Positions 20,501 to 29,144 of a stretch of DNA of 64,000 nt are shown here, one piece after another. The DNA lies in assembly GCF_004342665.1 (NCBI RefSeq), contig NZ_SMBY01000003.1, positions 62,001-126,000 on the forward strand, read 5' to 3'. The notes under the pieces were generated by a model, which saw nothing but the letters and a program-made list of their open reading frames with translations, was not told where the DNA came from and did not search any database. This stretch comes from Samsonia erythrinae. GTDB lineage: Bacteria > Pseudomonadota > Gammaproteobacteria > Enterobacterales > Enterobacteriaceae. Within the stretch, counting starts at the first letter, position 1. Each line of letters opens with the position of its first letter. The position numbers and the translations under genes are program-made.

Positions 20501-20855
20501 CGCCGTGGAGCAAACCGATGCCGCAGAGCCTGCTATTACAGCAACGCAGGATATCAGCCAGCCGCAACCGCTTCAGGACGAGCCTGCACTGGTCGCGGTT
20601 AACGCTCAACCGGCGATAGGATCTACTGACTCGAATGCTGAAGACAAGGCCGATGTCGCCGAGCCTCGCTATAAGCTCCACGCGACGGCGCCGGCAACCC
20701 ATGCGCCAGCACCGGCATACCAGCCCGAGCCGGCACGGCACAGCGATTGGGTTCGCCCGACCTATGCGTTCTCCGGTAAAGGGTCCGCAGGCGGCCACGC
20801 TGCGCTGAACCATTCAACTGCGCCAGCAACCAAGCCTGCGCCAGTCAACGAATAA
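17562..20855 (+). CDS. rne: Ribonuclease E
   Basis: Essential endonuclease and scaffold of the RNA degradosome. Residues 1 to about 530 are catalytic: S1 domain at about 36-125, catalytic Asp303 and Asp346, and the zinc-link CPRC at 404-407, all at E. coli positions. [14 protein letters not shown] at about 565-580 is the amphipathic membrane-anchoring segment. The rest is disordered with Arg-rich RNA-binding blocks and acidic stretches; the PNPase-binding tail [16 protein letters not shown] is conserved near the end. [10 protein letters not shown] at 17562 is chosen although the frame is open 51 bases earlier. 1097 aa versus 1061 in E. coli. Confidence 0.97.
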   Translation: MKRMLINATQQEELRVALVDGQRLYDLDIESPGHEQKKANIYKGKITRIEPSLEAAFVDYGAERHGFLPLKEIAREYFPNNYASHGRPNIKDVLREGQEVIVQVDKEERGNKGAALTTFISLAGSYLVLMPNNPRAGGISRRIEGDDRTELKEALGSLQLPDGMGLIVRTAGVGKSAEALQWDLAFRLKHWDAIKKAAEGRPAPFLIHQESNVIVRAFRDYLRPDIGEILIDNPKIVDLAKEHIAALGRPDFSSKIKLYSGEIPLFSHYQIESQIESAFQREVRLPSGGSIVIDTTEALTAIDINSARATRGGDIEETAFNTNLEAADEIARQLRLRDLGGLIVIDFIDMTPVRHQREVENRLRDSVRQDRARIQIGRISRFGLLEMSRQRLSPSLGESSHHVCPRCSGTGTIRDNESLSLSILRLIEEEALKENTKEVHAIVPVQIASYLLNEKRDAVNAIEKRQGGVRAIIVPHDGMQTPHYSVVRVRKGEEKPTLSYMLPQRLETETQQLQEEQTIERKQPEQPALATFSLADMPTETAAPVAKAAPVVAQAAAETQPGFISRFVSALKGLFASEPATKAADTLDEQKAEEEKSAETQRPERRHSRRQGSNRRDRGSRDNREQRDDPRRNKRQNPEEAVVDTLSDTAEKASVEEQPRREPRAERQRRRQEERRQSSAETKAQSTAENSDDNTEEQDKPAQVMPRRQRRQLTQKVRIQSENEQATEPDSVQPVVETSTLSPSDVNTINVAADSQETDNEQNEANRANNENGSMPRRSRRSPRHLRVSGQRRRRYRDERYPSQSAMPLAFAAASPEMASGKVWVSYPVAQAQQAEGQQQEESLTATTPLLPAVIAATEPEQVNTVETQTVVDAAIVENGTQNETEPTATAHTADVIQDSNVTDVDVSADGSETIVGSAIDNTAIDDAIAAVAVSAVEEVKAVDADEVVNTDEIVDTTADHANEQIADDVVNEDIPSEADAVEQTDAAEPAITATQDISQPQPLQDEPALVAVNAQPAIGSTDSNAEDKADVAEPRYKLHATAPATHAPAPAYQPEPARHSDWVRPTYAFSGKGSAGGHAALNHSTAPATKPAPVNE

Positions 20856-20877
20856 GCCTGTCTTTCGTCACTATCTC

Positions 20878-20902
20878 CCCCCGCCGTCCGGCGGGGGTTT
20901 TT
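20878..20902 (+). terminator. rne terminator
   Basis: Stem CCCCCGCC (20878-20885) with GGCGGGGG (20890-20897), loop GTCC, followed by five T. It lies 22 bases after the rne stop. Confidence 0.92.
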
Positions 20903-20917
20903 ACCGTTAACTTTCGC

Positions 20918-21208
20918 TTATTCGCCTAAAAGGTTCAGTTGGTTAATATCCACGCGTTCCGTTTTTCCATCCAGCTCAGCCAGCAGACGTTTGAAGTGTT
21001 CGCTCTGCTCATGTAACGCCAGAGCATCCCGATCCTTCCAACGTTCGAAAAACACAAAAGTGTCAGGCTTATCGACTACCTCGTGCAAATCATACTGCAC
21101 ATTTCCCGCTTCCTGTCGGCTGGACGCGACAACTTGTTTTAGCGTCGCGCTAACGTCCGCAATGAATTCTGCCTTTGCCTGAATAGTGGCGACAATACGA
21201 ATTTCCAT
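20918..21208 (-). CDS. Antibiotic biosynthesis monooxygenase (ABM)-domain protein, YgiN-like
   Basis: 96-residue ferredoxin-like ABM domain protein; the family includes the quinol monooxygenase YgiN and heme-degrading relatives. IRIVATIQAK at the start, AGNVQYDLHEVVDKPDTFVF in the middle and ERWKDRDALALHEQSEHF are typical. The ATG at 21208 is preferred to one six bases upstream because AGGGA then sits at proper spacing. Substrate unknown; a cofactor-free quinone or aldehyde-type oxygenase is possible. Not part of the E. coli rne-pyrC neighbourhood. Confidence 0.82.
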   Translation of the reverse strand: MEIRIVATIQAKAEFIADVSATLKQVVASSRQEAGNVQYDLHEVVDKPDTFVFFERWKDRDALALHEQSEHFKRLLAELDGKTERVDINQLNLLGE

Positions 21209-21392
21209 ACACATCCCTTATTTCTTCATAGATAAGATAATGATATCAAATGCCAATACGGCGTTAATTTCAAGCTTTCATAAACAAACGGATGCATTGT
21301 AGCCACTTTACGCTTATCCTTGTCCCCCGCCTATCAGTCCCAACACCAACTTGAAGATGATGTTTTTCTACTGACCGCCGGAGCACAATGTC

Positions 21393-22436
21393 ATGACCGC
21401 ACAGCCTTCCACACTTAAAATTCGTCGCCCTGATGATTGGCATATTCATCTGCGTGACGATCAGATGTTGGAAACCGTACTCCCTTATACCAGCCGCATC
21501 TTTGGTCGTGCTATTGTCATGCCGAACCTGACGCCGCCGATTACCAGCATAGCGAGCGCCATTGCATACCGTCAGCGTATTTTAGCCGCTGTCCCGCAGG
21601 GGGATCGCTTTCAGCCGCTCATGACCTGCTATCTGACCGATGGGCTCGACGCCAATGAAATTGTCAGCGGTTTTGAGCAAGGCGTTTTCACCGCGGCCAA
21701 ACTATACCCAGCCAACGCCACGACAAATTCCAGCCATGGCGTGACCAACGTTGCCAATATTTCCGGCATCCTGGAAAAAATGCAAAAGATAGGGATGCCG
21801 CTGCTCATCCACGGGGAAGTTACCGATCCCGACATTGATATTTTTGACCGGGAAGCCCGTTTTATTGAAACCGTGCTGGAGCCTCTGCGCCGGCAATTTC
21901 CTGAATTGAAAATCGTCCTTGAACACATTACGACAAAAGAAGCGGCACAATACGTTGTTGACGGAAACGATTATCTCGCGGCAACCCTTACTCCCCAGCA
22001 TCTGATGTTCAACCGCAATCATATGCTGGTCGGCGGCATTCGCCCTCACCTGTATTGCCTGCCCATATTAAAACGCAACATCCACCAACAGGCGCTGCGT
22101 AATGCAGTAGCCAGCGGCTGCAATCGCCTTTTCCTCGGCACCGATTCTGCACCTCATGCCAAACACAGAAAAGAGTCCTGCTGCGGCTGTGCCGGCGTGT
22201 TCAACGCACAAGCGGCCTTAAGCGCATACGCTACGGTTTTCGAAGAGATGAACGCGTTAGATAAGCTTGAGGCATTCTGTTCACTGAACGGCCCACGTTT
22301 TTACGGCCTGCCGGTTAATGAAAGCTGGATTGAGCTGCATCGCGAAGCGATAACATTCCCTGAAGAAATCCCACTCGGTGATGAATCATTAATCCCTTTT
22401 TTGGCAGGACAACGCCTCAACTGGTCAGTTCGTTAA
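21393..22436 (+). CDS. pyrC: Dihydroorotase
   Basis: Zinc amidohydrolase of pyrimidine synthesis that cyclises carbamoyl aspartate. The metal ligands are His17 and His19 (WHIHLRD), the carbamylated lysine in FTAAKLYPA (about 103), and later histidines in IHGEV and EHITTK, with the catalytic Asp in GTDSAPHA. 347 aa, as in E. coli. A CGGAG-type ribosome site precedes the ATG. In E. coli this gene is controlled by CTP-dependent start selection and PurR; neither could be confirmed here. Confidence 0.97.
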   Translation: MTAQPSTLKIRRPDDWHIHLRDDQMLETVLPYTSRIFGRAIVMPNLTPPITSIASAIAYRQRILAAVPQGDRFQPLMTCYLTDGLDANEIVSGFEQGVFTAAKLYPANATTNSSHGVTNVANISGILEKMQKIGMPLLIHGEVTDPDIDIFDREARFIETVLEPLRRQFPELKIVLEHITTKEAAQYVVDGNDYLAATLTPQHLMFNRNHMLVGGIRPHLYCLPILKRNIHQQALRNAVASGCNRLFLGTDSAPHAKHRKESCCGCAGVFNAQAALSAYATVFEEMNALDKLEAFCSLNGPRFYGLPVNESWIELHREAITFPEEIPLGDESLIPFLAGQRLNWSVR

Positions 22437-22440
22437 TCGA

Positions 22441-22475
22441 TTAGCCCATCCGTATAATGCCGATGGGCTAAATTT
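22441..22475 (+). terminator. pyrC terminator
   Basis: Stem TTAGCCCATC / GATGGGCTAA with a short AT-rich loop, followed by ATTTTAT. It lies four bases after the pyrC stop. Confidence 0.85.
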
Positions 22476-22504
22476 TATGTCGCGCCTTGTTCTTGACACG
22501 CAAT

Positions 22505-22524
22505 GACTGTATAAATAAACAGTT
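22505..22524 (+). promoter_or_regulatory. LexA (SOS) box upstream of dinI
   Basis: GACTGTATAAATAAACAGTT carries both conserved half sites, CTGT (22507-22510) and ACAG (22519-22522), at the canonical eight-base AT-rich spacing. It lies 18 bases before the dinI ATG, overlapping the probable promoter, so dinI should be LexA repressed and DNA-damage induced. Confidence 0.9.
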
Positions 22525-22542
22525 TTCATTGGGAGACTCAAC

Positions 22543-22791
22543 ATGCGCGTAGAAATTACTCTTGCTAAGACAACGCCTTTACCCCCCGGTGCGATAGATG
22601 CGCTTCAGCAAGAACTGACAAACCGTATTCACAGAATTTACCCTGATATCCCCATTCAGGTGCGTTACGCATCCTCGAATAGCCTGACAGTGTTGGGAGC
22701 AGGCAAAGAGGATAAAGATCGCATCTCAGACATTCTGCAAGAAACCTGGGAAAGCGCCGATGACTGGTTTACGCCAGAGCAGGATGTTTGA
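22543..22791 (+). CDS. dinI: DNA damage-inducible protein I
   Basis: 82-residue acidic protein that binds RecA filaments, stabilising them and tempering LexA and UmuD cleavage. The C-terminal helix EDKDRISDILQETWESADDW matches the RecA-binding helix of E. coli DinI. A good LexA box and a GGGAG ribosome site precede it. Between pyrC and bssS as in E. coli, but here with an extra small gene on the bssS side. Confidence 0.95.
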   Translation: MRVEITLAKTTPLPPGAIDALQQELTNRIHRIYPDIPIQVRYASSNSLTVLGAGKEDKDRISDILQETWESADDWFTPEQDV

Positions 22792-22999
22792 GATTTTAAA
22801 AAAATAAAAATTATTACGTTATCTGACCGGTGTCGCGCAGTGGCATGGTATCAGAACCTATGTTATGCATATGCGCTGACATCCGATGATGCGACGTCCG
22901 CAATAAGTCGATGTTACAACTTGAAAGATAACGAGGATCTGGCTGTAATGACGGTTCGAAACGGCATTTCGCCATGTGTTATGACTGAGGGTATCTGTT

Positions 23000-23257
23000 A
23001 TGACGGTAGAGAAACCAGAAGAAGCAATGACATTCGGGGAACTGCTGGCGCTTATTGGAGAGCAACAACGCAAACTCGACGCGCTGGAACTCGCCTTTTC
23101 ATCGCTGGCATTTTGCCTTGATGAAAAGTCAAACCAGTTGATGATCCACAATCTGACGCTGGAATCTCAAAATGAGAACCGGGATCCGGTCATGAAAAAA
23201 TATCTTGCCCGCCTCGCCGCCAGCTTGGAGAAAAACGCAGGGCCGGTTGCGGAATAA
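23000..23257 (+). CDS. Small helical protein, IraP-like
   Basis: 85 residues, predicted mostly helical with a heptad-like pattern (GEQQRKLDALELAFSSLAFC then LARLAASLEKN). The spacing of the Leu-x-Ala-Leu-Glu core and the following amphipathic helix recalls IraP, the anti-adaptor that blocks RssB and stabilises RpoS, but identity is low and the assignment is inference. A GAGGG ribosome site lies upstream of the ATG. It sits between dinI and bssS where E. coli has no such gene. Confidence 0.55.
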   Translation: MTVEKPEEAMTFGELLALIGEQQRKLDALELAFSSLAFCLDEKSNQLMIHNLTLESQNENRDPVMKKYLARLAASLEKNAGPVAE

Positions 23258-23496
23258 TGTTCCGCGTCGCCTATCCCCCCTCTCTTCGGGATGAAAATGG
23301 TGTTCGTCCCGATATTTTATTTGATATACCACTGCGTTTATTCATATTGGCCCGTGTCATTTTTTTTACAAAAAATTGAAAATATTTCCCATAAATTAAA
23401 TAAGCAGCAGTATACTGATAAAGCTCAGTCAAGATAATGAGCCACCTGAAACCTCGTTAGTCACTCATGTTAGTAACTAGTCAATAAGGGGTATTT

Positions 23497-23751
23497 ATGG
23501 ATAGAAAAAATGAAGTTATTCAGACACACCCTCTTGTAGGTTGGGACATCAGTACCGTTGACAGTTATGACGCCATGATGATCCGTTTACACTACTTGTC
23601 CGACGCGGATCAAGCACCAGATGAAGCACATGTTGACCGGACACTTTGGCTAACGACCGATGTAGCAAGGCAGTTGATAAACATACTTGAAGCCGGTATT
23701 GCGAAAATCGAATCGACTGACTTTGATGTCGGCGACTATCGAAAACATTAA
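23497..23751 (+). CDS. bssS: Biofilm formation regulator BssS
   Basis: 84-residue cytoplasmic protein nearly colinear with E. coli BssS: NEVIQTHPLVGWDISTVDSY, LWLTTDVAR and ILEAGIAKIES are conserved. In E. coli it affects biofilm formation through AI-2 and indole-linked signalling; the biochemical action is unknown. AAGGGG precedes the ATG, and a terminator follows, so it is probably a single-gene unit. Confidence 0.93.
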   Translation: MDRKNEVIQTHPLVGWDISTVDSYDAMMIRLHYLSDADQAPDEAHVDRTLWLTTDVARQLINILEAGIAKIESTDFDVGDYRKH

Positions 23752-23801
23752 CCATTGATTGCGTTATTAATCATCGATTCAATCTTCTGTTAATTTGACT
23801 T

Positions 23802-23840
23802 AATAACAGCACCGCTATATTGGCGGTGCCGTTATTTTAG
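23802..23840 (+). terminator. bssS terminator
   Basis: Long stem AATAACAGCACCGC / GCGGTGCCGTTATT (with one mismatch), followed by TTAGTTTTATT. Located 50 bases after bssS. Confidence 0.8.
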
Positions 23841-24151
23841 TTTTATTCTCATTTCTTTTTTATATTCTTCAATCAATTACCCTCGACCGATTGTTATTTG
23901 TCCTCTGAATGTACCGCTTTCGCGTCAATGTCATATTTATTCATCATTTCCGTCTGAAAACCGGCATCAGAAATAGCGGTCACGGTTCATGAGTTACCAT
24001 AACTGAATTGAATAAGTTATGAATTTAGATTCAAAAAAACTGTTCTTGTTTATGATAGTGTTGCAATTTAAAAGTTTATATTGATTTTATGTTGCTTCCT
24101 GTTTAATTTTGCCAACCAGCCATGTTAAAAATCTGATAGGGAGTTATCACT
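23841..24151 (+). other. Gap before yceJ
   Basis: About 310 AT-rich bases with no gene. The yceJ promoter must lie here, probably in its right half; no specific operator could be named. A GGGAG ribosome site lies just before yceJ. Confidence 0.5.
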
Positions 24152-24706
24152 ATGCTTTGGCGTAATACATCGTCTCGTTACGGCCATATCAGCATTCTGC
24201 TGCACTGGATAGCGGCGTTGACAGTCTATGGTATGTTTGCTTTAGGGCTTTGGATGGTTTCATTAGGCTACTACGACATCTGGTATCACAAAGCCCCGGA
24301 AATTCACAAAGCTATCGGTACTCTGCTGTTTGCCGTCATGTTGTTTCGTGTGGTTTGGCGTTTTATTTCCCCGCCACCGCCCCCGTTGAAAAGTTACTCA
24401 ACATTGACCCGGGTGAGCGCAACCCTGGCGCATATTGCGCTCTACGTGATTCTTTTCGCAATTCTTATCAGTGGTTATCTGATTTCCACCGCGGAAGGAC
24501 AAGCAATTTCAGTTTTTGGCTGGTTTTCAATTCCGGCCATTGTCAGCGGCTTGACGGATCAAGCCGATATAGCAGGCGACGTGCATCTTTATCTTGCATG
24601 GGCGGTGGTTGCTCTATCAGTGCTGCACGGCTTAGCTGCATTAAAACACCACTTTATCGATGGTGATAACACGTTGAAACGGATGTTGGGTCGCAACGTT
24701 CCTTAA
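24152..24706 (+). CDS. yceJ: Cytochrome b561 family protein YceJ
   Basis: 184-residue integral membrane di-haem cytochrome b561 of the bacterial type, with four helices. RYGHISILLHWIAAL in helix 1 and HKAIGTLLFAVMLFRVVWRF in helix 2 carry haem-ligand histidines; further histidines lie in the last helix (VLHGLAALKHH). It probably transfers electrons from quinol to a periplasmic partner. It lies 25 bases before yceI, and the pair is conserved. Confidence 0.9.
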   Translation: MLWRNTSSRYGHISILLHWIAALTVYGMFALGLWMVSLGYYDIWYHKAPEIHKAIGTLLFAVMLFRVVWRFISPPPPPLKSYSTLTRVSATLAHIALYVILFAILISGYLISTAEGQAISVFGWFSIPAIVSGLTDQADIAGDVHLYLAWAVVALSVLHGLAALKHHFIDGDNTLKRMLGRNVP

Positions 24707-24731
24707 CTTTTGAGATTATGGAGAAACACGA

Positions 24732-25310
24732 ATGCTGAAAAAAACACTACTGGGCCTGACCGCAGTATCTATGCTTGCCTCTGCCGGTTCAGCGTTAGCC
24801 GCAGAATACAAGTTAGACAAGGAAGGCCAGCACGCGTTTATTGAATTCCGCATTAAACACCTTGGTTATAGCTGGCTTTATGGCAGCTTTAATGACTTTG
24901 ATGGCGCGTTTACCTTTGATGAAAAAAACCCGTCAGCGGATAAAGTAAATGTCACGATCAACACCAACAGCGTTGATACCAATCATGCTGAGCGTGACAA
25001 GCACCTGCGTAGCGCAGAGTTTTTAAACGTTGCCAAGCATCCTCAGGCAACCTTTACCTCAACGGAAGTAAATAAAGACGGCAACGAATACGATATTACC
25101 GGTAACCTGACGTTAAATGGCGTGACCAAGCCCGTTAAACTGGATGCAAAACTCATCGGTCAGGGGGATGACCCGTGGGGCAACTACCGTGCGGGATTTG
25201 AAGCAGAAGGTACTATCAAGCTGAAAGATTTCAACATCACGACCGACCTCGGCCCGGCGTCACAAGAAGTCGAACTGATTATTTCGGTTGAAGGCATTCG
25301 TCAGAAATAA
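24732..25310 (+). CDS. yceI: YceI family periplasmic protein
   Basis: 192 residues with a Sec signal peptide ([20 protein letters not shown] then ALAAEYK, cleavage after ALA, about residue 23). The mature lipocalin-like barrel binds isoprenoid chains such as ubiquinone-8 in homologues. [18 protein letters not shown] and [12 protein letters not shown] are family motifs. Cotranscribed with cytochrome yceJ, which suggests a quinone-linked redox role; in E. coli it is induced by high pH and osmolarity. Confidence 0.93.
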   Translation: MLKKTLLGLTAVSMLASAGSALAAEYKLDKEGQHAFIEFRIKHLGYSWLYGSFNDFDGAFTFDEKNPSADKVNVTINTNSVDTNHAERDKHLRSAEFLNVAKHPQATFTSTEVNKDGNEYDITGNLTLNGVTKPVKLDAKLIGQGDDPWGNYRAGFEAEGTIKLKDFNITTDLGPASQEVELIISVEGIRQK

Positions 25311-25337
25311 AGTTTAACGCTTGCTGCGGCAAACCCT

Positions 25338-25364
25338 AGCCCTTTCCTCAGGAAAGGGCTTTTT
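25338..25364 (+). terminator. yceJ-yceI terminator
   Basis: Perfect ten-base stem AGCCCTTTCC / GGAAAGGGCT (25338-25347, 25351-25360), loop TCA, then TTTT. Separates yceI from the convergent trhO. Confidence 0.93.
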
Positions 25365-25385
25365 ACTTGAGCGCGCTATCACCAA

Positions 25386-26453
25386 TTATTCCGTATTACC
25401 TTTCGTCTCAGGCAGAGGAATACGTAATGATGACGTCAATAGTCCCTTGGATTTATTGAAAATTTTCATTCCATTTTCACGCCCGCTGCGCCTTGCCCGT
25501 TGCTCTTCCAGGGGCAGTTTCATTTCATCCTGACATACGCGACTACAGCACCCTTCATAGGTTGCCGCACAGTTTGGGCACTGAATAAACAGGAGATGAC
25601 ACCCTTCGTTGCGGCAATTGGTATGGGTATCGCATGAGGCTCCGCACTGATGGCAGTGTGCGATCACCTCATCAGAGATACGTTCACCCATGCGTTCATC
25701 AAACACAAAGTTCTTGCCAATAAATTTCAGCGGCAGCCCTTTCGCTTTAGCCTGGCGCGCATATTCAATAATACCGCCTTCTACGTGATACACATTTTCA
25801 AAGCCATGATGAAGCATGTAAGCGCTGGCTTTCTCGCAGCGAATGCCCCCCGTACAGTACATGACAATATTTTTATCACGCGCGTCATTCAGCATATCAA
25901 CAGCCATAGGAAGTTGATCGCGAAACGTATCGGACGGAATCTCTAGCGCATTCTTGAAGTGCCCGACTTCATATTCGTAGTGATTCCGCATATCAACGAA
26001 TACCGTATTGGGATCTTCGGCCATGGCATTGACCTGCTCTGCTTTCAGGTACTGCCCGACCTTCGCCGGATTAAAGGTGGGATCATCAATCCCGTCAGCG
26101 ACAATCCGTGCGCGAACTTTCATTCTCAGTACCCAGAACGACTTCCCGTCATCTTCCAGTGCGATATTTAAGCGAACCTGATCGAGCGCCGGATGTGCGC
26201 TAAATAAGGCTTCTTTAAAGGAATCAAACTGATTATTGGGGACGCTGATTTGTGCGTTAATCCCTTCAGTTGCAATATAAATGCGCCCGAATACCTTACG
26301 CTGTTCAAACTGAACATATAGGCGGTCACGAAAGGCTTTGGGATCGTCAATCGTAAAATATTTATAGAAAGAAACAGTAGTACGCGGCTCGGTTTCAGCA
26401 AGCATACGCGCCTTTAGTTCCTCATTGGACACCCGGTTATGTAACACTGGCAT
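25386..26453 (-). CDS. trhO: tRNA uridine(34) hydroxylase TrhO (YceA)
   Basis: Oxygen-dependent enzyme making 5-hydroxyuridine at the tRNA wobble position. N-terminal ferredoxin-like domain, then a rhodanese domain with the active cysteine in [12 protein letters not shown], then a Cys-rich C-terminal zinc region ([24 protein letters not shown]). The start [10 protein letters not shown] at 26453 matches E. coli; 24 additional upstream codons are open but not conserved. 355 aa. The convergent yceI terminator lies downstream. Confidence 0.94.
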   Translation of the reverse strand: MPVLHNRVSNEELKARMLAETEPRTTVSFYKYFTIDDPKAFRDRLYVQFEQRKVFGRIYIATEGINAQISVPNNQFDSFKEALFSAHPALDQVRLNIALEDDGKSFWVLRMKVRARIVADGIDDPTFNPAKVGQYLKAEQVNAMAEDPNTVFVDMRNHYEYEVGHFKNALEIPSDTFRDQLPMAVDMLNDARDKNIVMYCTGGIRCEKASAYMLHHGFENVYHVEGGIIEYARQAKAKGLPLKFIGKNFVFDERMGERISDEVIAHCHQCGASCDTHTNCRNEGCHLLFIQCPNCAATYEGCCSRVCQDEMKLPLEEQRARRSGRENGMKIFNKSKGLLTSSLRIPLPETKGNTE

Positions 26454-26668
26454 GGTGTACGTTCCTGTCTTCATGAAGGTTAGCCTGCGAGGTTTCTCAT
26501 TGAGCGCTAGCCCAATGGTTCGCATCGCCCGGCATCATACCTGATAGTGCCGCAGCTGTCAGGGCATGAAATCCCTGGCGAAAAGATGACGACTGATCTA
26601 CCGTAACCGGATAGTCTCTGGCGTTCATTTCACGTTCACGACAAACCATCACTCAAGGATCTGTCATT

Positions 26669-27763
26669 ATGAGCAAACTATTCTCTCCCGTGTCGCTGGG
26701 AAAACTCGATTTGCCTAACCGCATCATCATCGCCCCTATGTGTCAATATTCAGCTGAAGATGGCAAAGCGACGGCCTGGCATACGATGCACTTAGGTAGC
26801 CTGTCGCATTCCGGCGCGGGGTTACTCATACTGGAAGCCACGGCCGTCTCGCCGGAAGGCAGGATTTCCCCGCGCGATCTCGGCCTGTGGAATGACGCAA
26901 CCGAGCAGGCTCTCGCCAACGTCATCCACTCAGTCAAAACTTACTCTGCCATGCCGCTCGGCATACAACTGGCTCACGCCGGTCGTAAAGCCTCGACGGC
27001 GGTTCCGTGGCATAGTCGGGTATTTCTTCGTCCGGATGAAGGCGGATGGCAAACCGTTGCGCCCTCAGCGCTTCCCTATGCAGCAAGCGATGATGCCCCA
27101 TTAGCGCTGTCAGAACAGCAAATTCATACGCTGATCTCATCGTTTGTCGAAGCAGCTAAGCGTGCGGATCGTCTGGGGTTTGATCTGGTAGAGATTCATG
27201 CCGCTCACGGGTATTTGCTGCACCAATTCCTTTCACCGCTGGCAAACCAGCGCACGGACAGCTATGGTGGTTCACTCGCGAACCGAATGCGTCTGGTCAT
27301 GGAGATTTTCCGTGCGGTTCGTGAAGTCTTCCCTGCGCATAAAGCCGTCGGCGTGCGGATTTCCGCGACTGACGGCGTTGACGGCGGCTGGGATCTGGAA
27401 CAATCAGTAGAGCTGAGTAGAGCGCTGCACGAATCAGGCTGCGATTTCATTCATGTCTCCAGCGGCGGGTTATCTCCCCTGCAACAGATTAACCCTGCGC
27501 CGAATTATCAGGTCCCGTATGCGCAGCGCATTAAACAAGAGGTTGGTATTACCACTATCGCAGTTGGGCTGATCACCGAACCGGAACAGGCAGAAGCCAT
27601 TGTCGCCACAGGGGAGGCCGATGCTATCGGACTCGCTCGGGCCATACTCTTCGATCCTCGCTGGCCGTGGCATGCGGCAGCCCGACTGGGGGCTCAGGTA
27701 TCTGCACCACCACAGTACTGGCGTAGCGAACCACACCATGTCAGAGGTATTTTCAAACAATAG
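26669..27763 (+). CDS. NADH:flavin oxidoreductase, YqjM-type old yellow enzyme
   Basis: 364-residue FMN-dependent TIM-barrel ene-reductase of the YqjM subgroup, which reduces activated double bonds in electrophilic or xenobiotic compounds. Subgroup marks: Cys25 in APMCQYSAEDG, QLAHAGRKAS, EIHAAHGYLLHQFLSP and the late GLARAILFDPRWPW. A CAAGGA ribosome site is upstream. Not in the E. coli yceA-lpxL region. Physiological substrate unknown; a role in handling reactive electrophiles is inference. Confidence 0.9.
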   Translation: MSKLFSPVSLGKLDLPNRIIIAPMCQYSAEDGKATAWHTMHLGSLSHSGAGLLILEATAVSPEGRISPRDLGLWNDATEQALANVIHSVKTYSAMPLGIQLAHAGRKASTAVPWHSRVFLRPDEGGWQTVAPSALPYAASDDAPLALSEQQIHTLISSFVEAAKRADRLGFDLVEIHAAHGYLLHQFLSPLANQRTDSYGGSLANRMRLVMEIFRAVREVFPAHKAVGVRISATDGVDGGWDLEQSVELSRALHESGCDFIHVSSGGLSPLQQINPAPNYQVPYAQRIKQEVGITTIAVGLITEPEQAEAIVATGEADAIGLARAILFDPRWPWHAAARLGAQVSAPPQYWRSEPHHVRGIFKQ

Positions 27764-27908
27764 TTTTGCACGCCCCTTCAATGTCGAACAAGCCTATCAG
27801 GCCGCTTTTTTACACGGTGTTTTGCCATCAAAAGACAAAACTTACCATCCGGAGATGGTAAGATTAGCGTTTTTTTTGCATGAAAATCAGCAGATAAGAC
27901 GGCAATAA
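27738..27908 (+). CDS. Possible 56-residue small protein
   Basis: A short frame starting inside the last codons of the reductase gene: MSEVFSNNSFARPFNVEQAY up to a TAA at 27908. It has no clear ribosome site and no recognised family. Inside it lies a nine-base perfect stem CTTACCATC / GATGGTAAG followed after seven bases by eight T, which may be the reductase gene's terminator. Translation would read through that hairpin. Listed as a weak candidate. Confidence 0.25.
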   Translation: MSEVFSNNSFARPFNVEQAYQAAFLHGVLPSKDKTYHPEMVRLAFFLHENQQIRRQ

Positions 27909-28017
27909 TTTGTTTTATTGGCGAAGCACCGCAATAATCTACCTTGTAGTTAACACTCTATTGATTCTTTTAAACGGTTCGCGTGCTGAGTAGCACCAGA
28001 AAATTGATATTGAGGCC

Positions 28018-28938
28018 ATGACACAACTTCCTTCCTTTAATCGTTCACTGTTGCACCCACGCTATTGGCTCACCTGGTTGGGCATTGGCATCCTTTATCT
28101 TACCGTCTTACTACCCTACCCCGTGATTTATCGTATCGGCACCGGGTTAGGCCATCTGTCGATGCGCATGCTGCCGCGGCGCGTCAAGATTGCCTCACGT
28201 AACCTCGAACTCTGCTTCCCTGAGATGCCGCAGAGCGAGCGTGATGCGTTGATCAGAAAAAACTTCGAATCTGTCGGCATGGGAGTGCTGGAAACAGGCA
28301 TGGCCTGGTTTTGGCCCGACTGGCGTATCGATCGTTGGTTTACGGTTAAGGGCTTAGAGCACATGCGCCCTTTACGGGAAAAGCGGCAAGGCGTGTTGCT
28401 CATCGGCCTGCATTTCCTGACGCTGGAACTGGGCGCTCGCATCTTTGGCATGAAAAATGCGGGAATTGGCGTCTATCGACCCAATGATAATAAGCTGATC
28501 GATTGGCTACAGACCTGGGGACGCTTACGCTCGAATAAATCCATGCTGGATCGCAAAGATCTCAAAGGCATGATTCGTGCACTCAAACAGGGAGAAATTA
28601 TCTGGTATGCGCCGGATCACGATTATGGCCCCGCCAGCAGCGTATTCGCCCCGTTGTTTGCTGTAGATAATGCAGCGACAACCCGAGGCAGCTATATGCT
28701 GATCAAAACGGCCTCTCCGGCAGTCGTCCCATTCGTACCACGCCGATTACCTGACGGCAAAGGTTATGAACTGCTCATCCAGCCTGCGGAGTTAGGTGCC
28801 CCTGTAGACAATGAAACGGTGACGGCGACCTGGATGAACAAAGTGGTTGAGCAGAATATCCTGCTGGCTACGGACCAATACATGTGGCTACACCGCCGAT
28901 TTAAAACTCGCCCTGAAGGAGAGCCTTCTCTCTATTAG
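28018..28938 (+). CDS. lpxL: Lipid A lauroyl acyltransferase LpxL
   Basis: Inner-membrane acyltransferase that adds laurate to Kdo2-lipid IVA in lipid A maturation. The catalytic dyad is His132 and Glu137 in LHFLTLELG, with one N-terminal membrane helix (about residues 17-37). APDHDYGP and the C-terminal [12 protein letters not shown] are hallmarks. 306 aa, as in E. coli. A TGAGG ribosome site supports the start. Monocistronic in appearance. Confidence 0.96.
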   Translation: MTQLPSFNRSLLHPRYWLTWLGIGILYLTVLLPYPVIYRIGTGLGHLSMRMLPRRVKIASRNLELCFPEMPQSERDALIRKNFESVGMGVLETGMAWFWPDWRIDRWFTVKGLEHMRPLREKRQGVLLIGLHFLTLELGARIFGMKNAGIGVYRPNDNKLIDWLQTWGRLRSNKSMLDRKDLKGMIRALKQGEIIWYAPDHDYGPASSVFAPLFAVDNAATTRGSYMLIKTASPAVVPFVPRRLPDGKGYELLIQPAELGAPVDNETVTATWMNKVVEQNILLATDQYMWLHRRFKTRPEGEPSLY

Positions 28939-29090
28939 GCCGCAAAAACCGGTAACCCTGTTCATAGCGTTAGCCGTATGGGCAGGGTATTAGTCATATC
29001 TCCCACTTTTCTCCCCTCGGCAATGCCTCCTTAACGTTCTGCACATACGCGATCTGATATACCATCTCAGGCATGCACTGAACTTGGGGC

Positions 29091-29119
29091 AAAAAAAAAG
29101 CAACGGCAATTGCCGTTGC
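29091..29119 (-). terminator. mdoGH terminator
   Basis: Perfect palindrome GCAACGGCAATTGCCGTTGC (29100-29119), followed on the minus strand by nine T. Located 25 bases after the mdoH stop. Confidence 0.94.
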
Positions 29120-29144
29120 TATCACTTTAATCGATCAATATCCG

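Noticed and set aside
22840-23121. 93-codon plus-strand frame overlapping the IraP-like gene
   Set aside because: No ribosome site and low-quality protein; the overlapping frame from 23000 has a proper site and a coherent helical pattern.
29100-29119. 20-base perfect palindrome as a protein-binding site
   Set aside because: The following T run on the minus strand right after mdoH makes an intrinsic terminator the simpler reading.
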